This document shows positions 27,011-36,317 of a DNA stretch of 44,734 bases, piece by piece. The notes beneath the pieces were generated by a model. It ran no database searches. It was not told the DNA's origin and was given only the letters and a program-made list of their open reading frames with translations. Each line of letters opens with the position of its first letter. Positions within the stretch are counted from its first letter, which is position 1. The translations under genes were made by a program, and so were the position numbers. The stretch is from Ignavibacteriota bacterium (GTDB lineage Bacteria; Bacteroidota; Ignavibacteria; UBA10030; UBA6906): positions 510 through 45,243 of the forward strand of contig PMBF01000073.1 of assembly GCA_003152875.1 (NCBI GenBank), in the 5' to 3' direction.

Positions 27011-28372
27011 ATGACAGAGCGGAATCGGCAATCACCAGTGTGGTATGAGGGGATGACCCTCGACCCGCACCACTTCCAGCAGTGGGACCGGCACCAGCGG
27101 CACGAGTTGAATATGCGTGCGCGGGCGATTCTGCCGCTTGCCTGGGGGTTCCTCAGCCTCGACATCGACAGGGATACCCTCGCCAACGGGCAGTTCAGCC
27201 TGCGCTCTTGCAGGGGGATCATGCAGGATGGACTCTATTTTGACTGTCCAGGAAGCCACCGTCTCCCCCGGGCGGAAGGGGTAAAGGAGCACTTTCCCCC
27301 CGCGGGTGACAGGGTCAAAGTTTCTCTCGCGCTCCCCCTGGAGCAGGCGCGGAACTGCCAGCTCATCGGGGCCGAAGAGAATCGGCAGGCCCGCTGGATC
27401 GTGGAAAACGCATCGATCAAGGACGACAACACGGGAGCGGATGACCGTGAGATCGGCGTGTGCCAGCCCAATCTCAGGATCCTGTTCGGCGATGAGCCGC
27501 TCGACGACTACACGGCCCTGCAGGTCGCCGAGATTGTGCGTGCCCCTGATGGAGCGTACTCTCTGAGCGACAGGTTCATTCCTCCCTGTCTCTCCATCGC
27601 CGCGTCAGAAAACCTCATGAAGACCGCAAGAAACGTCCTTGAGCTGCTCATCGCCAAGAGTGACTCCCTCTCGGAGCGGCGCAGGCAACAGGCGTCCGGC
27701 CAGGTCGAGTTCACCACGGCCGATGTGACTCTCCTCGGGATTCTTCAGACGGTCAACAGCGCCATCCCGCTTCTGCGCAATCAATTCTCGGCCGGTGCCT
27801 GCCACGCTGAATCGCTCTACTCCACGCTTGCCTCCCTGGCCGGACAGCTCATGACGTATTCGGCCGATCAGGACATGCGTCCCGCCGATCTCCCGGCATA
27901 CGACCATGGGAACGCGGGGGAGTGTTTCATGGCTCTGTCGGGAAAGATCGGACGGCTTCTTGACACGGTGCTGTCTGCCAACTACATCAGGATCCCCATG
28001 GAGAAGCAGAGCGAAAGCCAGTGGGTGGCGCGGTTCACGGACCAGGCCCTTTTCGCCAGCGCACAGTTCTATCTTGCTGCGAGCGGGGAGGTGCCGGAAC
28101 GGAAGCTCGTCGACGAGCTGCCTCTCAGGATGAAGGTGGGGGGAATGAGCGACCTCTCGATGCTGGTGAACGCGGCAATTCCGGGACTTTCCATCAGCCA
28201 TACGGCCAGGCCTCCGGCGGGCCTCCCGTTGCGCCCCGGTCTGCAGTACTACCGCCTGGAGAAAACAGGCCGGCTCTGGGAGTCCATCGTCCGCGACTGC
28301 AACATGGCGCTCTTTGTCCCGGCGGATTTCAAGGGTGTCAGGTTCGAACTGCTGGCAGTCAAATCACACTGA
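27011..28372 (+). CDS. tssK: T6SS baseplate protein TssK
   Basis: Connects the baseplate to the membrane complex. It has 453 residues, normal length. The N terminus SPVWYEGMTLDPHHFQQWDR is the hallmark of the TssK/ImpJ/VasE family. The middle and C-terminal parts (LPLRMKVGGMSDLSMLVNAA and LQYYRLEKTGRLWESIVRD) also match. It is followed 9 nt later by tssL. Confidence 0.95.
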   Translation: MTERNRQSPVWYEGMTLDPHHFQQWDRHQRHELNMRARAILPLAWGFLSLDIDRDTLANGQFSLRSCRGIMQDGLYFDCPGSHRLPRAEGVKEHFPPAGDRVKVSLALPLEQARNCQLIGAEENRQARWIVENASIKDDNTGADDREIGVCQPNLRILFGDEPLDDYTALQVAEIVRAPDGAYSLSDRFIPPCLSIAASENLMKTARNVLELLIAKSDSLSERRRQQASGQVEFTTADVTLLGILQTVNSAIPLLRNQFSAGACHAESLYSTLASLAGQLMTYSADQDMRPADLPAYDHGNAGECFMALSGKIGRLLDTVLSANYIRIPMEKQSESQWVARFTDQALFASAQFYLAASGEVPERKLVDELPLRMKVGGMSDLSMLVNAAIPGLSISHTARPPAGLPLRPGLQYYRLEKTGRLWESIVRDCNMALFVPADFKGVRFELLAVKSH

Positions 28373-28381
28373 GGCAGCCTC

Positions 28382-29053
28382 ATGCAAACGCCAAGGGCAC
28401 AGGGACATCAATCATTGTCTGACGTCTGCAGCGAGTGCCTGATGCTGATCCAGCAGCTCCGGCTTGCAACAAGCATCGGGCCGCAGCTCCGTTCCAGAAC
28501 GCTCGACGTCCTGAAGCGCCTCGAGCGCAATGCCAGGGATGCCGGCTTCGAAAACGACGAGATCCAGAGCGCGAAATTCGCTCTCGTGGCATTCATCGAT
28601 GAAGCCATCACAGGAGGTTCCTTCGCGGAGAAGGAAGACTGGGCTTCGAATCCCCTGCAGGCTGAGCTCTTCGGGTTGAACTATGCCGGGGAGGAGTTTT
28701 TCCGGCGGCTGGGCGACCTCCGCCAGCGCCCCCAGTCCAATGTGCCCCTCCTGGAGGTGTACTACCTCTGCATGGTGCTGGGGTTCAAAGGAAAGTATCT
28801 GCTCGACAGTCCTGAGGTGCTGCGGCACCTGGTCGAGGAAACGAAAGCTGATATCGTCCGTGCAAAGGAACAGCCACTCTCTCCGCACGGCAAACCCCAG
28901 GAGAATCTGGGCGGTGTGGTCGCGCGAAACCTCCCGGCGTGGGTTCTGGCCGCGGGAGCAGGGGGCCTTGGCTTCCTCGTCTTTCTTATCATGTCATGGA
29001 TGATTGGCGGGGCGGCCGATCGGGTGAGGGCGCTCATTGAGCAGGCGGGCTAG
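28382..29053 (+). CDS. tssL: T6SS membrane protein TssL (DotU family)
   Basis: Inner-membrane component that binds TssM and TssK. It has 223 residues. The cytoplasmic helical domain carries FALVAFIDEAITGG and FFRRLGDLRQRPQSNVPLLE, both DotU-typical. A single C-terminal membrane helix (about 182-208, VLAAGAGGLGFLVFLIMSWM) anchors it. There is no OmpA-like peptidoglycan-binding extension, so anchorage to the wall would need another protein. Confidence 0.93.
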   Translation: MQTPRAQGHQSLSDVCSECLMLIQQLRLATSIGPQLRSRTLDVLKRLERNARDAGFENDEIQSAKFALVAFIDEAITGGSFAEKEDWASNPLQAELFGLNYAGEEFFRRLGDLRQRPQSNVPLLEVYYLCMVLGFKGKYLLDSPEVLRHLVEETKADIVRAKEQPLSPHGKPQENLGGVVARNLPAWVLAAGAGGLGFLVFLIMSWMIGGAADRVRALIEQAG

Positions 29054-29195
29054 CTCCCCTGCCCGGTGCCGGCCCTTCCGTGGTGAAATCCAGACCCTGA
29101 CCCTCTGCAGGGCGCATTCCGCCGCGGGGTGGAGAGGGATGTGATGACACAGTGTATAGAAACGTGAAAGGGATGCTGATCGAGGTGAAGACGAT

Positions 29196-32100
29196 ATGGG
29201 GCGCATAGCTGCAATCGTTAAATCCAGGCGTTTCATTTTCACCGCCTGCATGCTGTTCCTTCTCGCCCTGATCTGGCTGACCCTGGGCCTCTGGCTGGGG
29301 CTGGGGATGATGATCTGCCTGCTGGCAACATGCGGGCTGCTCATCCTGTTCAGCGTCTTCCTGCTCGTGGACCAGGCGAAGGCTGCGAAAAATGCCTCGA
29401 ATCTGGAACGGTCGATCTTCGAGCAGAGCGAGGAACACAAGGCCGGCGTTCGTCCTGAGAAAAGGGAGGAGATCGAAAGCCTGCGCCAGCAGCTGTCTTC
29501 CTCGATCCAGAAACTCAAAAAGAGCAGGCTCGGACAGGGCCGTTCAGGCGCTTCGGCGCTCTATGCCCTGCCATGGTACATGATCATCGGACCCCCCGCC
29601 GCCGGGAAAACCACCGCGATCAGGAATTCGGGCCTGGAGTTTCCGTTCGGAACCGACCGTGAGATCCAGGGCGTCGGGGGCACACGAAACTGCGATTGGT
29701 GGTTCTCCAATTCCGCCATCATCCTGGACACCGCCGGCCGGTACATCACGGACGACGACGATCAGGAAGAGTGGGCGGCCTTCCTTGACATCCTCAGGAA
29801 AAACAGAAGCCGCCAGCCCATCAACGGGGTCCTTGTGTGCATCAGTATTGCGGACCTGCTGAATGCCGGCAGCGAGGAGATGGAATGGCATGCCCGGACA
29901 ATCCGCAAAAGGATCGACGAGCTGACCCAGCGGCTGGGCCTCCGGTTTCCGGTCTACCTGGTGTTCACAAAGTGCGATCTGATCAACGGGTTCGTCCAGT
30001 TCTTCGAGGAGTTCAGCCGGGCGCAGCGCGAGCAGATCTGGGGATGCACCTTCGGTGGCGATCAGCTTGATGATCCCAACCCGGGAGCGCTCTTTGAGCG
30101 CGAGTACCAGACCCTGTATGAGGGACTCTTGAGCGCACGGTTTGTCAGGCTCTCCCCCGGGATCAAGAGGGAGGACCGCAGCCTCATCTTCGCCTTCCCC
30201 ATGGAGTTTCTCTCGGCGAGGGAAAACCTCTCGTTCTTCGTCAAGAGGGTCTTTCAGCCCAACCCCTACCAGGAAAGCCCTGCCTTTCGCGGGTTCTACT
30301 TCACAAGCGGCACACAGGAAGGGGTCCCGATCGACAGGGTCATCCAGTCGATGGCCCAGGCCTTCGGTCTGGAGTCCCACGCGAGGCAGGAGGCGGAAAT
30401 CCAGGCCAAGAGCTACTTCATCAAGGATCTCTTCACCGAGGTGATTATTCCCGATGAGCGGCTGGTCAGGCCGACATCCCGGGTTGCGAAAAGCAGGCGC
30501 CTCTTCACAGTCGGGACCGGGGCGGCAAGCGCCCTGGCGCTCGCCATCATTGTCCTGGGCATGTCGCAGGCGTACCTCCGCAGCAAGTCCGGGCTCGATT
30601 CGACCGCGAAGGACGTCGCGGTCTTTCGTACGGCGGCGGCAAACCCCGCCGATCTCATCCCGAGGCTCGACATCCTCCTCAACCGGATAGAGGTGCTGCA
30701 ACATCCTCCCTTCTTTCTGTTCGGCATGGACAAGAGCCAGTCTCTCCTTGCACCCATGCGCAGGCTCTATTTCCGCCAGATCCGGCAGTTCATGCAGACA
30801 GGCCTTCTCCAACCGTTGCAGGAGAGGCTCACCCGGTCGGGAGGGGCCCGGAGCGAATCCTACGACGATCTGAAATCATACCTCCTCCTCACCGCAGAAC
30901 TCCCAAGACTCAAGGAAGACGAGAAGAACCAGCAGTTCCTGAGTCAGCACCTGGCGAAGGTCGTCGAGGCGAAGGATGCGCCGCTGATGCGGCCCCACCT
31001 GGACTACTTCGCCAGGACATTCTCGGATGCCGTGGCCGACAGTCTTGCACAGCCTCTTGCCGCCGACATGCGGGTGATTGCCCAGGCACGCTCGGTTGCC
31101 GGAAAGCTCGACGTGCCGGGGATCTATGAAAACCTCAAGCGGAAGGTGGCCGAGATTCCGGCATATACCGCCTCCGCTCAGGTCTTCATCGGCGGCTCGC
31201 AGGTGCGGGGCACCTTCACAAGCGAAGGGTACAAAGCCCTGGACCAGCTCATTGAGAGCAGTGAATTCATGAACCTCGGCGACGAAGCGAAATGGGTGCT
31301 GGGGCTGGAAGCCAACCAGATGCAGGGAACGCTCCGGAACCCCTCCCAGATCGGCGATTCCCTGCGCGGGACGTACCTCCGGGAGTACGCGGCGGAGTGG
31401 TCCGGGTATCTCACCGGACTGAGGATTGCGCCCTTCGAAAACCTCTCCGACGCGGCGAACCGCATGAGACAGTACGCCGACGCCCGGAGTTCCCCTATCA
31501 AGCTGCTCCTGAAGGATGCCGTCGCGAACACCACATTCGAAAGTCCCCTCAAGAAGGGGCTGCAGGAAAAGACTGGAAAGCTCGGTGCGGCCATCCTCCC
31601 CTCAAACTACGTCGAGAGCGAGTTCGGCGACGTGCATCGGTTCGCACAGAGTGACCTCGACAACGGGAAGCCGGGCGAGATCGACGGGCTCCTGGCACAG
31701 CTTGGCAAGGTCAGCGATGAGCTCGAGCTCCTGAACTCGGCTCCCGCACAGGAGGCAAAAAACCACGCCGCAAATGCCTACGCCGGCAGCGGTCCGCTTG
31801 CCGACGCCCTGCGGGAAATCCGCCGATCCTCCAAGGACAAGGACGAGAGAATGCAGCGGATCCTCGGCAACCTCTTTGAGCAACCGATCCGCTCCTCGTG
31901 GAAAGTCGTCGTCGACCGGTCGGAGGAGTACCTGAACGACACATGGCGCCGCGACGTGCTTGAACCGTACCGCCAGCTTTCGGCATACTTTCCGTTCGAC
32001 GCCACGGGGCAGGATGCTCCCCTGACGGAGGTGGCTGCAATCTTCGCGGACAACGGCAAGCTCCCGAAATTCATCGACGGCGAGCTGAAGCCCTTCGTTG

Positions 32101-32666
32101 ACGAGGACCACGGCTGGGATCCAAGGCCGTGGGAAGGTGCGGACGGAATCGTCCTGTCGCCTGCCGCAAGGAACGCTCTGGCGCAGGCCAGGACCCTGAA
32201 GCAATCGCTCTTCCGCGGTCCCGATCCCGGCATGAAGGTCGACATCAGGCTGGAGCCCATCGTGCGCCCAGACGGATCCGGCTCCATCGACAAGGTCTGC
32301 GTGAAGGTCGGAGGGAAAGAGCAGTGCTGGAAGCTGGAGGATGGAAAGCCTCCGGAATTCGTTTTCGACTGGCCCGGCGACGGCGGATGCAGCATACGCC
32401 TTGTGAAGGAGTCAGGGAAGGTCCTGGGACTGTTCGGGTCCTCCGAAGACAAGGTCTTCGACGAGAAGTCGTTCGATGGGGGATGGGCCCTCTTCCGGCT
32501 CGTTGGAGCCTCCGCGAAGTCGACGGGGACAGGAAGAGCAGAGGTGCGGTGCATCTGGACCTTTAAGGAAGGCATCGTGGTCAGTTGCGTGATCAAGACC
32601 GACAAGGGGTTCAATAACCCCCTTGCGCGAAACATCGGCATCGATTTGCCGGAAAAGCTGAACTGA
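29196..32666 (+). CDS. tssM: T6SS membrane protein TssM (IcmF family)
   Basis: Large inner-membrane component spanning the periplasm. It has 1156 residues, the full size. Two N-terminal membrane helices (about 8-28, 30-52) and a third (about 437-459) flank the cytoplasmic NTPase-like domain, where Walker A is intact (GPPAAGKTTAIRNSG, about 131). The large C-terminal periplasmic part holds the IcmF-related domain and ends in a beta-rich domain. The 142-nt gap before it shows no feature. It sits between tssL and tagF. Confidence 0.95.
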   Translation: MGRIAAIVKSRRFIFTACMLFLLALIWLTLGLWLGLGMMICLLATCGLLILFSVFLLVDQAKAAKNASNLERSIFEQSEEHKAGVRPEKREEIESLRQQLSSSIQKLKKSRLGQGRSGASALYALPWYMIIGPPAAGKTTAIRNSGLEFPFGTDREIQGVGGTRNCDWWFSNSAIILDTAGRYITDDDDQEEWAAFLDILRKNRSRQPINGVLVCISIADLLNAGSEEMEWHARTIRKRIDELTQRLGLRFPVYLVFTKCDLINGFVQFFEEFSRAQREQIWGCTFGGDQLDDPNPGALFEREYQTLYEGLLSARFVRLSPGIKREDRSLIFAFPMEFLSARENLSFFVKRVFQPNPYQESPAFRGFYFTSGTQEGVPIDRVIQSMAQAFGLESHARQEAEIQAKSYFIKDLFTEVIIPDERLVRPTSRVAKSRRLFTVGTGAASALALAIIVLGMSQAYLRSKSGLDSTAKDVAVFRTAAANPADLIPRLDILLNRIEVLQHPPFFLFGMDKSQSLLAPMRRLYFRQIRQFMQTGLLQPLQERLTRSGGARSESYDDLKSYLLLTAELPRLKEDEKNQQFLSQHLAKVVEAKDAPLMRPHLDYFARTFSDAVADSLAQPLAADMRVIAQARSVAGKLDVPGIYENLKRKVAEIPAYTASAQVFIGGSQVRGTFTSEGYKALDQLIESSEFMNLGDEAKWVLGLEANQMQGTLRNPSQIGDSLRGTYLREYAAEWSGYLTGLRIAPFENLSDAANRMRQYADARSSPIKLLLKDAVANTTFESPLKKGLQEKTGKLGAAILPSNYVESEFGDVHRFAQSDLDNGKPGEIDGLLAQLGKVSDELELLNSAPAQEAKNHAANAYAGSGPLADALREIRRSSKDKDERMQRILGNLFEQPIRSSWKVVVDRSEEYLNDTWRRDVLEPYRQLSAYFPFDATGQDAPLTEVAAIFADNGKLPKFIDGELKPFVDEDHGWDPRPWEGADGIVLSPAARNALAQARTLKQSLFRGPDPGMKVDIRLEPIVRPDGSGSIDKVCVKVGGKEQCWKLEDGKPPEFVFDWPGDGGCSIRLVKESGKVLGLFGSSEDKVFDEKSFDGGWALFRLVGASAKSTGTGRAEVRCIWTFKEGIVVSCVIKTDKGFNNPLARNIGIDLPEKLN

Positions 32667-32722
32667 GGTCCGACCCCGCATGATCTTGCGGGTGGCGCGT
32701 CCACCAAGAGTACAGGTGCTGC

Positions 32723-33706
32723 ATGTCCGTTGCAGGTTCTTCGGCATTATGTTTCGGGAAGCTGCCGTCCCATGCCGATTTCGTCCGCTTTAATGCCGGT
32801 GGCCCGGAACTCCATGCCCTGGACGAGTGGCTGCAGCGCGGCCTGTCCTTTGCGCGGACACGGACGGGCTGGGAACAAGATTTTGAACGGTCGCCTCAAT
32901 ACCGCTTTTTCTTTCATCCGGAAAACGCCGATCACTTCCTGACGGGAGTGCTTCAGGCAAGCCAGGACAAGAGCCACCGGCACTATCCGTTTCTGGTCGC
33001 CCTGTCCATGGATCGGAGATGTTTTCTGGACAGCCAGCTGTGGCTGGCGCCTTTCGTGCTCTCGGAGTTCTACGACCGGGCGCAGCAGCTTGTGCGTCGT
33101 GCGGAGGGGGGAATGGAGATGCGGGAGATCGCCGACCAGACACAGGCCTTGAACGGCCCTCTGCCGGACCAGGGCTCTGCGGAATCCCGGTATCGCGCCG
33201 ACTATCTCGACGTCCTTCCGGCTGAGAGCTTTTGGCGGGAGCTGTTCGGGAGCTTCGGAGACTCTCGGAAGTACCTGGTGTTGAAGAATCTTGCCGATGT
33301 CCTCCTGCCATTCCGGGGCCGGACCTCCGCCCGGATAAATCTCGGGCTCAGGTTTCCCCTGGCGAATTCCGGGAGTCCCGTGGAATGCTCCGTCTGCTTC
33401 TGGCTAAACCTCTCATTCATCCTCCTGGGCTCGCTGCCCGGCCGCCCCTTTCTGTTCTGGAGTCTGCCCCGGGAGACGCTGCCCGGCTATCTGTTCCTCT
33501 TCTTCCGGCAACCATCGGCCCGGCACTTCTTGCAGCTCCTGAAACCGGAGGCCGACAACGAGACGATTTGCGCGGTGGACGAAGAAGGAAGGGAGAAGGC
33601 GGCGACGGCAAGCCAGTTGATCGTCCCCGGCTATCGGGTGCCCCTTGAAGCCGGAAAGGAGCCGCTGAGCCGTTTCCTGAGCAGTGTGATGAGCGCAACG
33701 ACATGA
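32723..33706 (+). CDS. tagF: T6SS-associated protein TagF
   Basis: It has 327 residues. The N terminus ALCFGKLPSHADFVRFNAGG and RHYPFLVALSMD are diagnostic of the TagF (ImpM) family. Known: TagF is a post-translational repressor of T6SS activity in Pseudomonas, acting through Fha, and can be fused to a PppA phosphatase. Here the C-terminal half (about 170-327) is a different domain without phosphatase metal motifs. Its presence beside a kinase and FHA protein supports a threonine-phosphorylation switch. Confidence 0.9.
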   Translation: MSVAGSSALCFGKLPSHADFVRFNAGGPELHALDEWLQRGLSFARTRTGWEQDFERSPQYRFFFHPENADHFLTGVLQASQDKSHRHYPFLVALSMDRRCFLDSQLWLAPFVLSEFYDRAQQLVRRAEGGMEMREIADQTQALNGPLPDQGSAESRYRADYLDVLPAESFWRELFGSFGDSRKYLVLKNLADVLLPFRGRTSARINLGLRFPLANSGSPVECSVCFWLNLSFILLGSLPGRPFLFWSLPRETLPGYLFLFFRQPSARHFLQLLKPEADNETICAVDEEGREKAATASQLIVPGYRVPLEAGKEPLSRFLSSVMSATT

Positions 33707-33833
33707 GGCGAACAGGTCAGACCGCATGGTCGGATCTTGGTGCCAGACTTCGATGTACGTGGTAGTGTTCAGACCTTGGTGCTGGTCCGAGGTGTGAGAC
33801 ATGCTGAAGCAGTGGTGAACAGGGTGAAAAAGT

Positions 33834-35750
33834 ATGGCGGACGAACAGCTCAATACTGATAGCCAGGCGCCTCTCGAACCCGCGGGGGCGACAGCGGGAC
33901 CTGTAGGGATTTCGCTATCCCCCTTGCTCCTGGCTGTTCGCACTCCCATCCCGGGAACGAACCCGTGCGGCAGTGATGTCTCCTACGATGAAGACTACCT
34001 GGCGATCAAGGCGGAGATCGACAAGCTGGGCACGGTGAGCGGCCACGTCGACCAGGAACGCGCCTCGGAGCTGCGGCAAATGATGGACGCCACCCGGGAG
34101 ACCGTGAGGAAAGCCGACCGCGCGGAAGCGGAGAAACAGCTCGAGCAGCGCGGGAGCGTGGTCCGATCGACGGGCGGACCCGATTACGAGCTCATCAGAG
34201 AGCGGGCGGCCAGAATCCTCTCCGGGAAATCGAAGGACATCCGTGTCGCGAGCTATCTCTGTTTCGCGCTCTGGCAGCGGCAGCAGTTTCCCGGACTGGC
34301 AGAGGGACTGTCCGTCATCGACATCCTCGTGAGCCAGTTCTGGGACGGGCTCTTTCCCCCGAAAAGCCGTCCCAGCGCGAGGAAGACCGCTATCGATTTC
34401 CTCACCTCGAAGCTCGGCGAAAACGTTGAGTATGCGGCTGTGAAGGCGGATGACCGCCAGCCTCTCGAGCGTGCCAAGGGGGTCCTGGCCGCCTTGCAGA
34501 TCCAATTCGCCGGAAAGATGACCGCAGATCCCCCGTCCCTCCTCGGGCTCGTGCAGGCAGTAGAGAAGTGCTTGGGAAGGATTCCCCGGCCCGCGCAGGT
34601 GGCCAACGCCACCGCGGCGGCGGTGAATCCGGAGGCCCCGGGCACGACTCCTGCGTCGCCTTCGCCGGTCGCGACGGAGGCGACACTCCGAACGGCACAG
34701 GACGCCTTCGACCTGATCAAGAAGGGGGTGAAGTTTCTCCGGGAACAGAATCGCCGTAACCCGTCGCCGTACAGGCTTCTCAGGAGCATCCGCTGGGACC
34801 CGCTTGCCGCGGAGCCGCCCAATGAAAACGGCAGGACAAAGATCGAGCCGCCGCCCGCGCAACGGCGCAACTTCCTCTCAGCCCTCGCCGATGCGGCAGA
34901 ATGGAACAAGCTTCTCGACGAATGTGAGGCGAGCCTCGGGGAGCCGGGCTACCATCTCTGGCTGGACATGCAGAGGCTGACGGTCATGGCCCTCGATGGA
35001 TTGGGGACGGATTTCCTGGTGGTTCGCTTCTCGGTGTTGACCGAAATGGCCGTGCTGGTCAAACGCCTTCCGAGACTTGCCACGCTCACGTTCGTCGACG
35101 GCACACCCCTTGCGAACCCCGCCACTTCCGATTGGATCGCGGAATCGGTGTCTCCTCTCATGCAGGCTCCGGGTTCGGGCGATGCCACCCCCAGACGGCG
35201 ATTCGCCGACGACGAGCTCGAGAACCAGTTCGCGGAGGCAAAGAAGATGCTGGATACAGGAGACCTTGCCGGGGCTCTGGCCCATCTCCAGGACGGCGCC
35301 CGCGCCGACAACTCCCGCAAGTCGACCTTCCGGCGACGGCTTGCCTCGGCGGCTCTCTGCCTGCGCGGCAGCCAGCCCGCCATCGCGCGTCCTCTGCTCG
35401 AAGAGCTGGAGGAGGAGATCAAGAGGCATTCTCTCGACGAGTGGGAGCCGGCTCTCGCGCTCGACGTGTGGACACATCTGCACAAGTGCTATGGATTGTT
35501 GACGGCCGGACCTTCCACACCGGGCAAGCAGGCCGTGCAGCAGCAGGCCGACCGGGTCTTTGAGAGGATCTGCCGCCTTGACATCGGCTATGCCCTTGAA
35601 AGCACTGGGGCGAAGACTGTGCGCAAGGGGGCTCCTCCGTCCGGAATCCCACAGAGCGGGACCGGTCAGGCCGGCCCCGCGCCCCCCGGCGAAAAGCCTC
35701 CGGCCGGCAACGGAACGAACAAAGAACCAACTGAGCATCCATCATCATAA
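33834..35750 (+). CDS. tssA: T6SS protein TssA
   Basis: Coordinates sheath/tube polymerisation at the baseplate or distal end. It has 638 residues. The ImpA_N domain (about 25-165) has PIPGTNPCGSDVSYDEDY and LSVIDILVSQFWDGLFPPKS, which is typical. The C-terminal half (about 330-590) has a VasJ-like helical region. The extreme C terminus is Pro/Gly/Lys-rich. A stretch of Thr/Ala/Pro at about 262-280 acts as a linker. tssB follows 11 nt later. Confidence 0.93.
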   Translation: MADEQLNTDSQAPLEPAGATAGPVGISLSPLLLAVRTPIPGTNPCGSDVSYDEDYLAIKAEIDKLGTVSGHVDQERASELRQMMDATRETVRKADRAEAEKQLEQRGSVVRSTGGPDYELIRERAARILSGKSKDIRVASYLCFALWQRQQFPGLAEGLSVIDILVSQFWDGLFPPKSRPSARKTAIDFLTSKLGENVEYAAVKADDRQPLERAKGVLAALQIQFAGKMTADPPSLLGLVQAVEKCLGRIPRPAQVANATAAAVNPEAPGTTPASPSPVATEATLRTAQDAFDLIKKGVKFLREQNRRNPSPYRLLRSIRWDPLAAEPPNENGRTKIEPPPAQRRNFLSALADAAEWNKLLDECEASLGEPGYHLWLDMQRLTVMALDGLGTDFLVVRFSVLTEMAVLVKRLPRLATLTFVDGTPLANPATSDWIAESVSPLMQAPGSGDATPRRRFADDELENQFAEAKKMLDTGDLAGALAHLQDGARADNSRKSTFRRRLASAALCLRGSQPAIARPLLEELEEEIKRHSLDEWEPALALDVWTHLHKCYGLLTAGPSTPGKQAVQQQADRVFERICRLDIGYALESTGAKTVRKGAPPSGIPQSGTGQAGPAPPGEKPPAGNGTNKEPTEHPSS

Positions 35751-35761
35751 GGAGAACTGCC

Positions 35762-36265
35762 ATGGCAGAGAGTTTCCAAAAAGAGAAACCGCCCGCAAGG
35801 ATCAACCTCTTCCTGGAGGTCCTGAAGGGCGACGCGAAGAAAAAAATGGAATTGCCGCTGCGGCTCCTTGCCCTCGGCGATTACAGCCAATCGGGCTCCA
35901 GCGTCCCGCTGTCCGAGCGGGAGAAAATCAACATCAATAAGGACAATTTTTCCCAGGTCATGAAATCGATGGATCTCGGCCTCGAGCTTGCCGTGCCGGA
36001 CCGCCTAAAGGGGGGGGACGCGGAGACCAAGGTCAAGATCAAGTTCGACGATTTGAAATCGTTTGAGCCGGAGGAGGTGGCGAGGCAGGTGCCCCAGCTT
36101 GCCAAACTGCTCTCAACACGCTCGCTGCTTCAGGACCTGCGCAATCGCGCGATCAGCACGAATGAATTCCGCAAAGAGCTGGAGCGCATTGTGAAGGACA
36201 AGCATGCGCTGGCTGAGCTCCGTGGCGAACTGGACAAGCTCGTACCGCCGAGCCGGCCGGAGTAG
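35762..36265 (+). CDS. tssB: T6SS contractile sheath small subunit TssB (VipA)
   Basis: Forms the contractile sheath with TssC. It has 167 residues, the usual size. The family start INLFLEVLKGDAKKKMELPL and the central FDDLKSFEPEEVARQVPQL are clear. An excellent AAGGAG lies before the ATG (TCATAAGGAGAACTGCCATG). Confidence 0.97.
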   Translation: MAESFQKEKPPARINLFLEVLKGDAKKKMELPLRLLALGDYSQSGSSVPLSEREKININKDNFSQVMKSMDLGLELAVPDRLKGGDAETKVKIKFDDLKSFEPEEVARQVPQLAKLLSTRSLLQDLRNRAISTNEFRKELERIVKDKHALAELRGELDKLVPPSRPE

Positions 36266-36317
36266 CGTCTGCGGGAACCGCCAGACGCCGTCTGGACCAT
36301 CAAGAAGGAGACAAGCA

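Noticed and set aside
36204-36317. Longer N terminus for TssC
   Set aside because: It lies within tssB, while ATG 36318 has a clear AAGGAG and the usual TssC N terminus.
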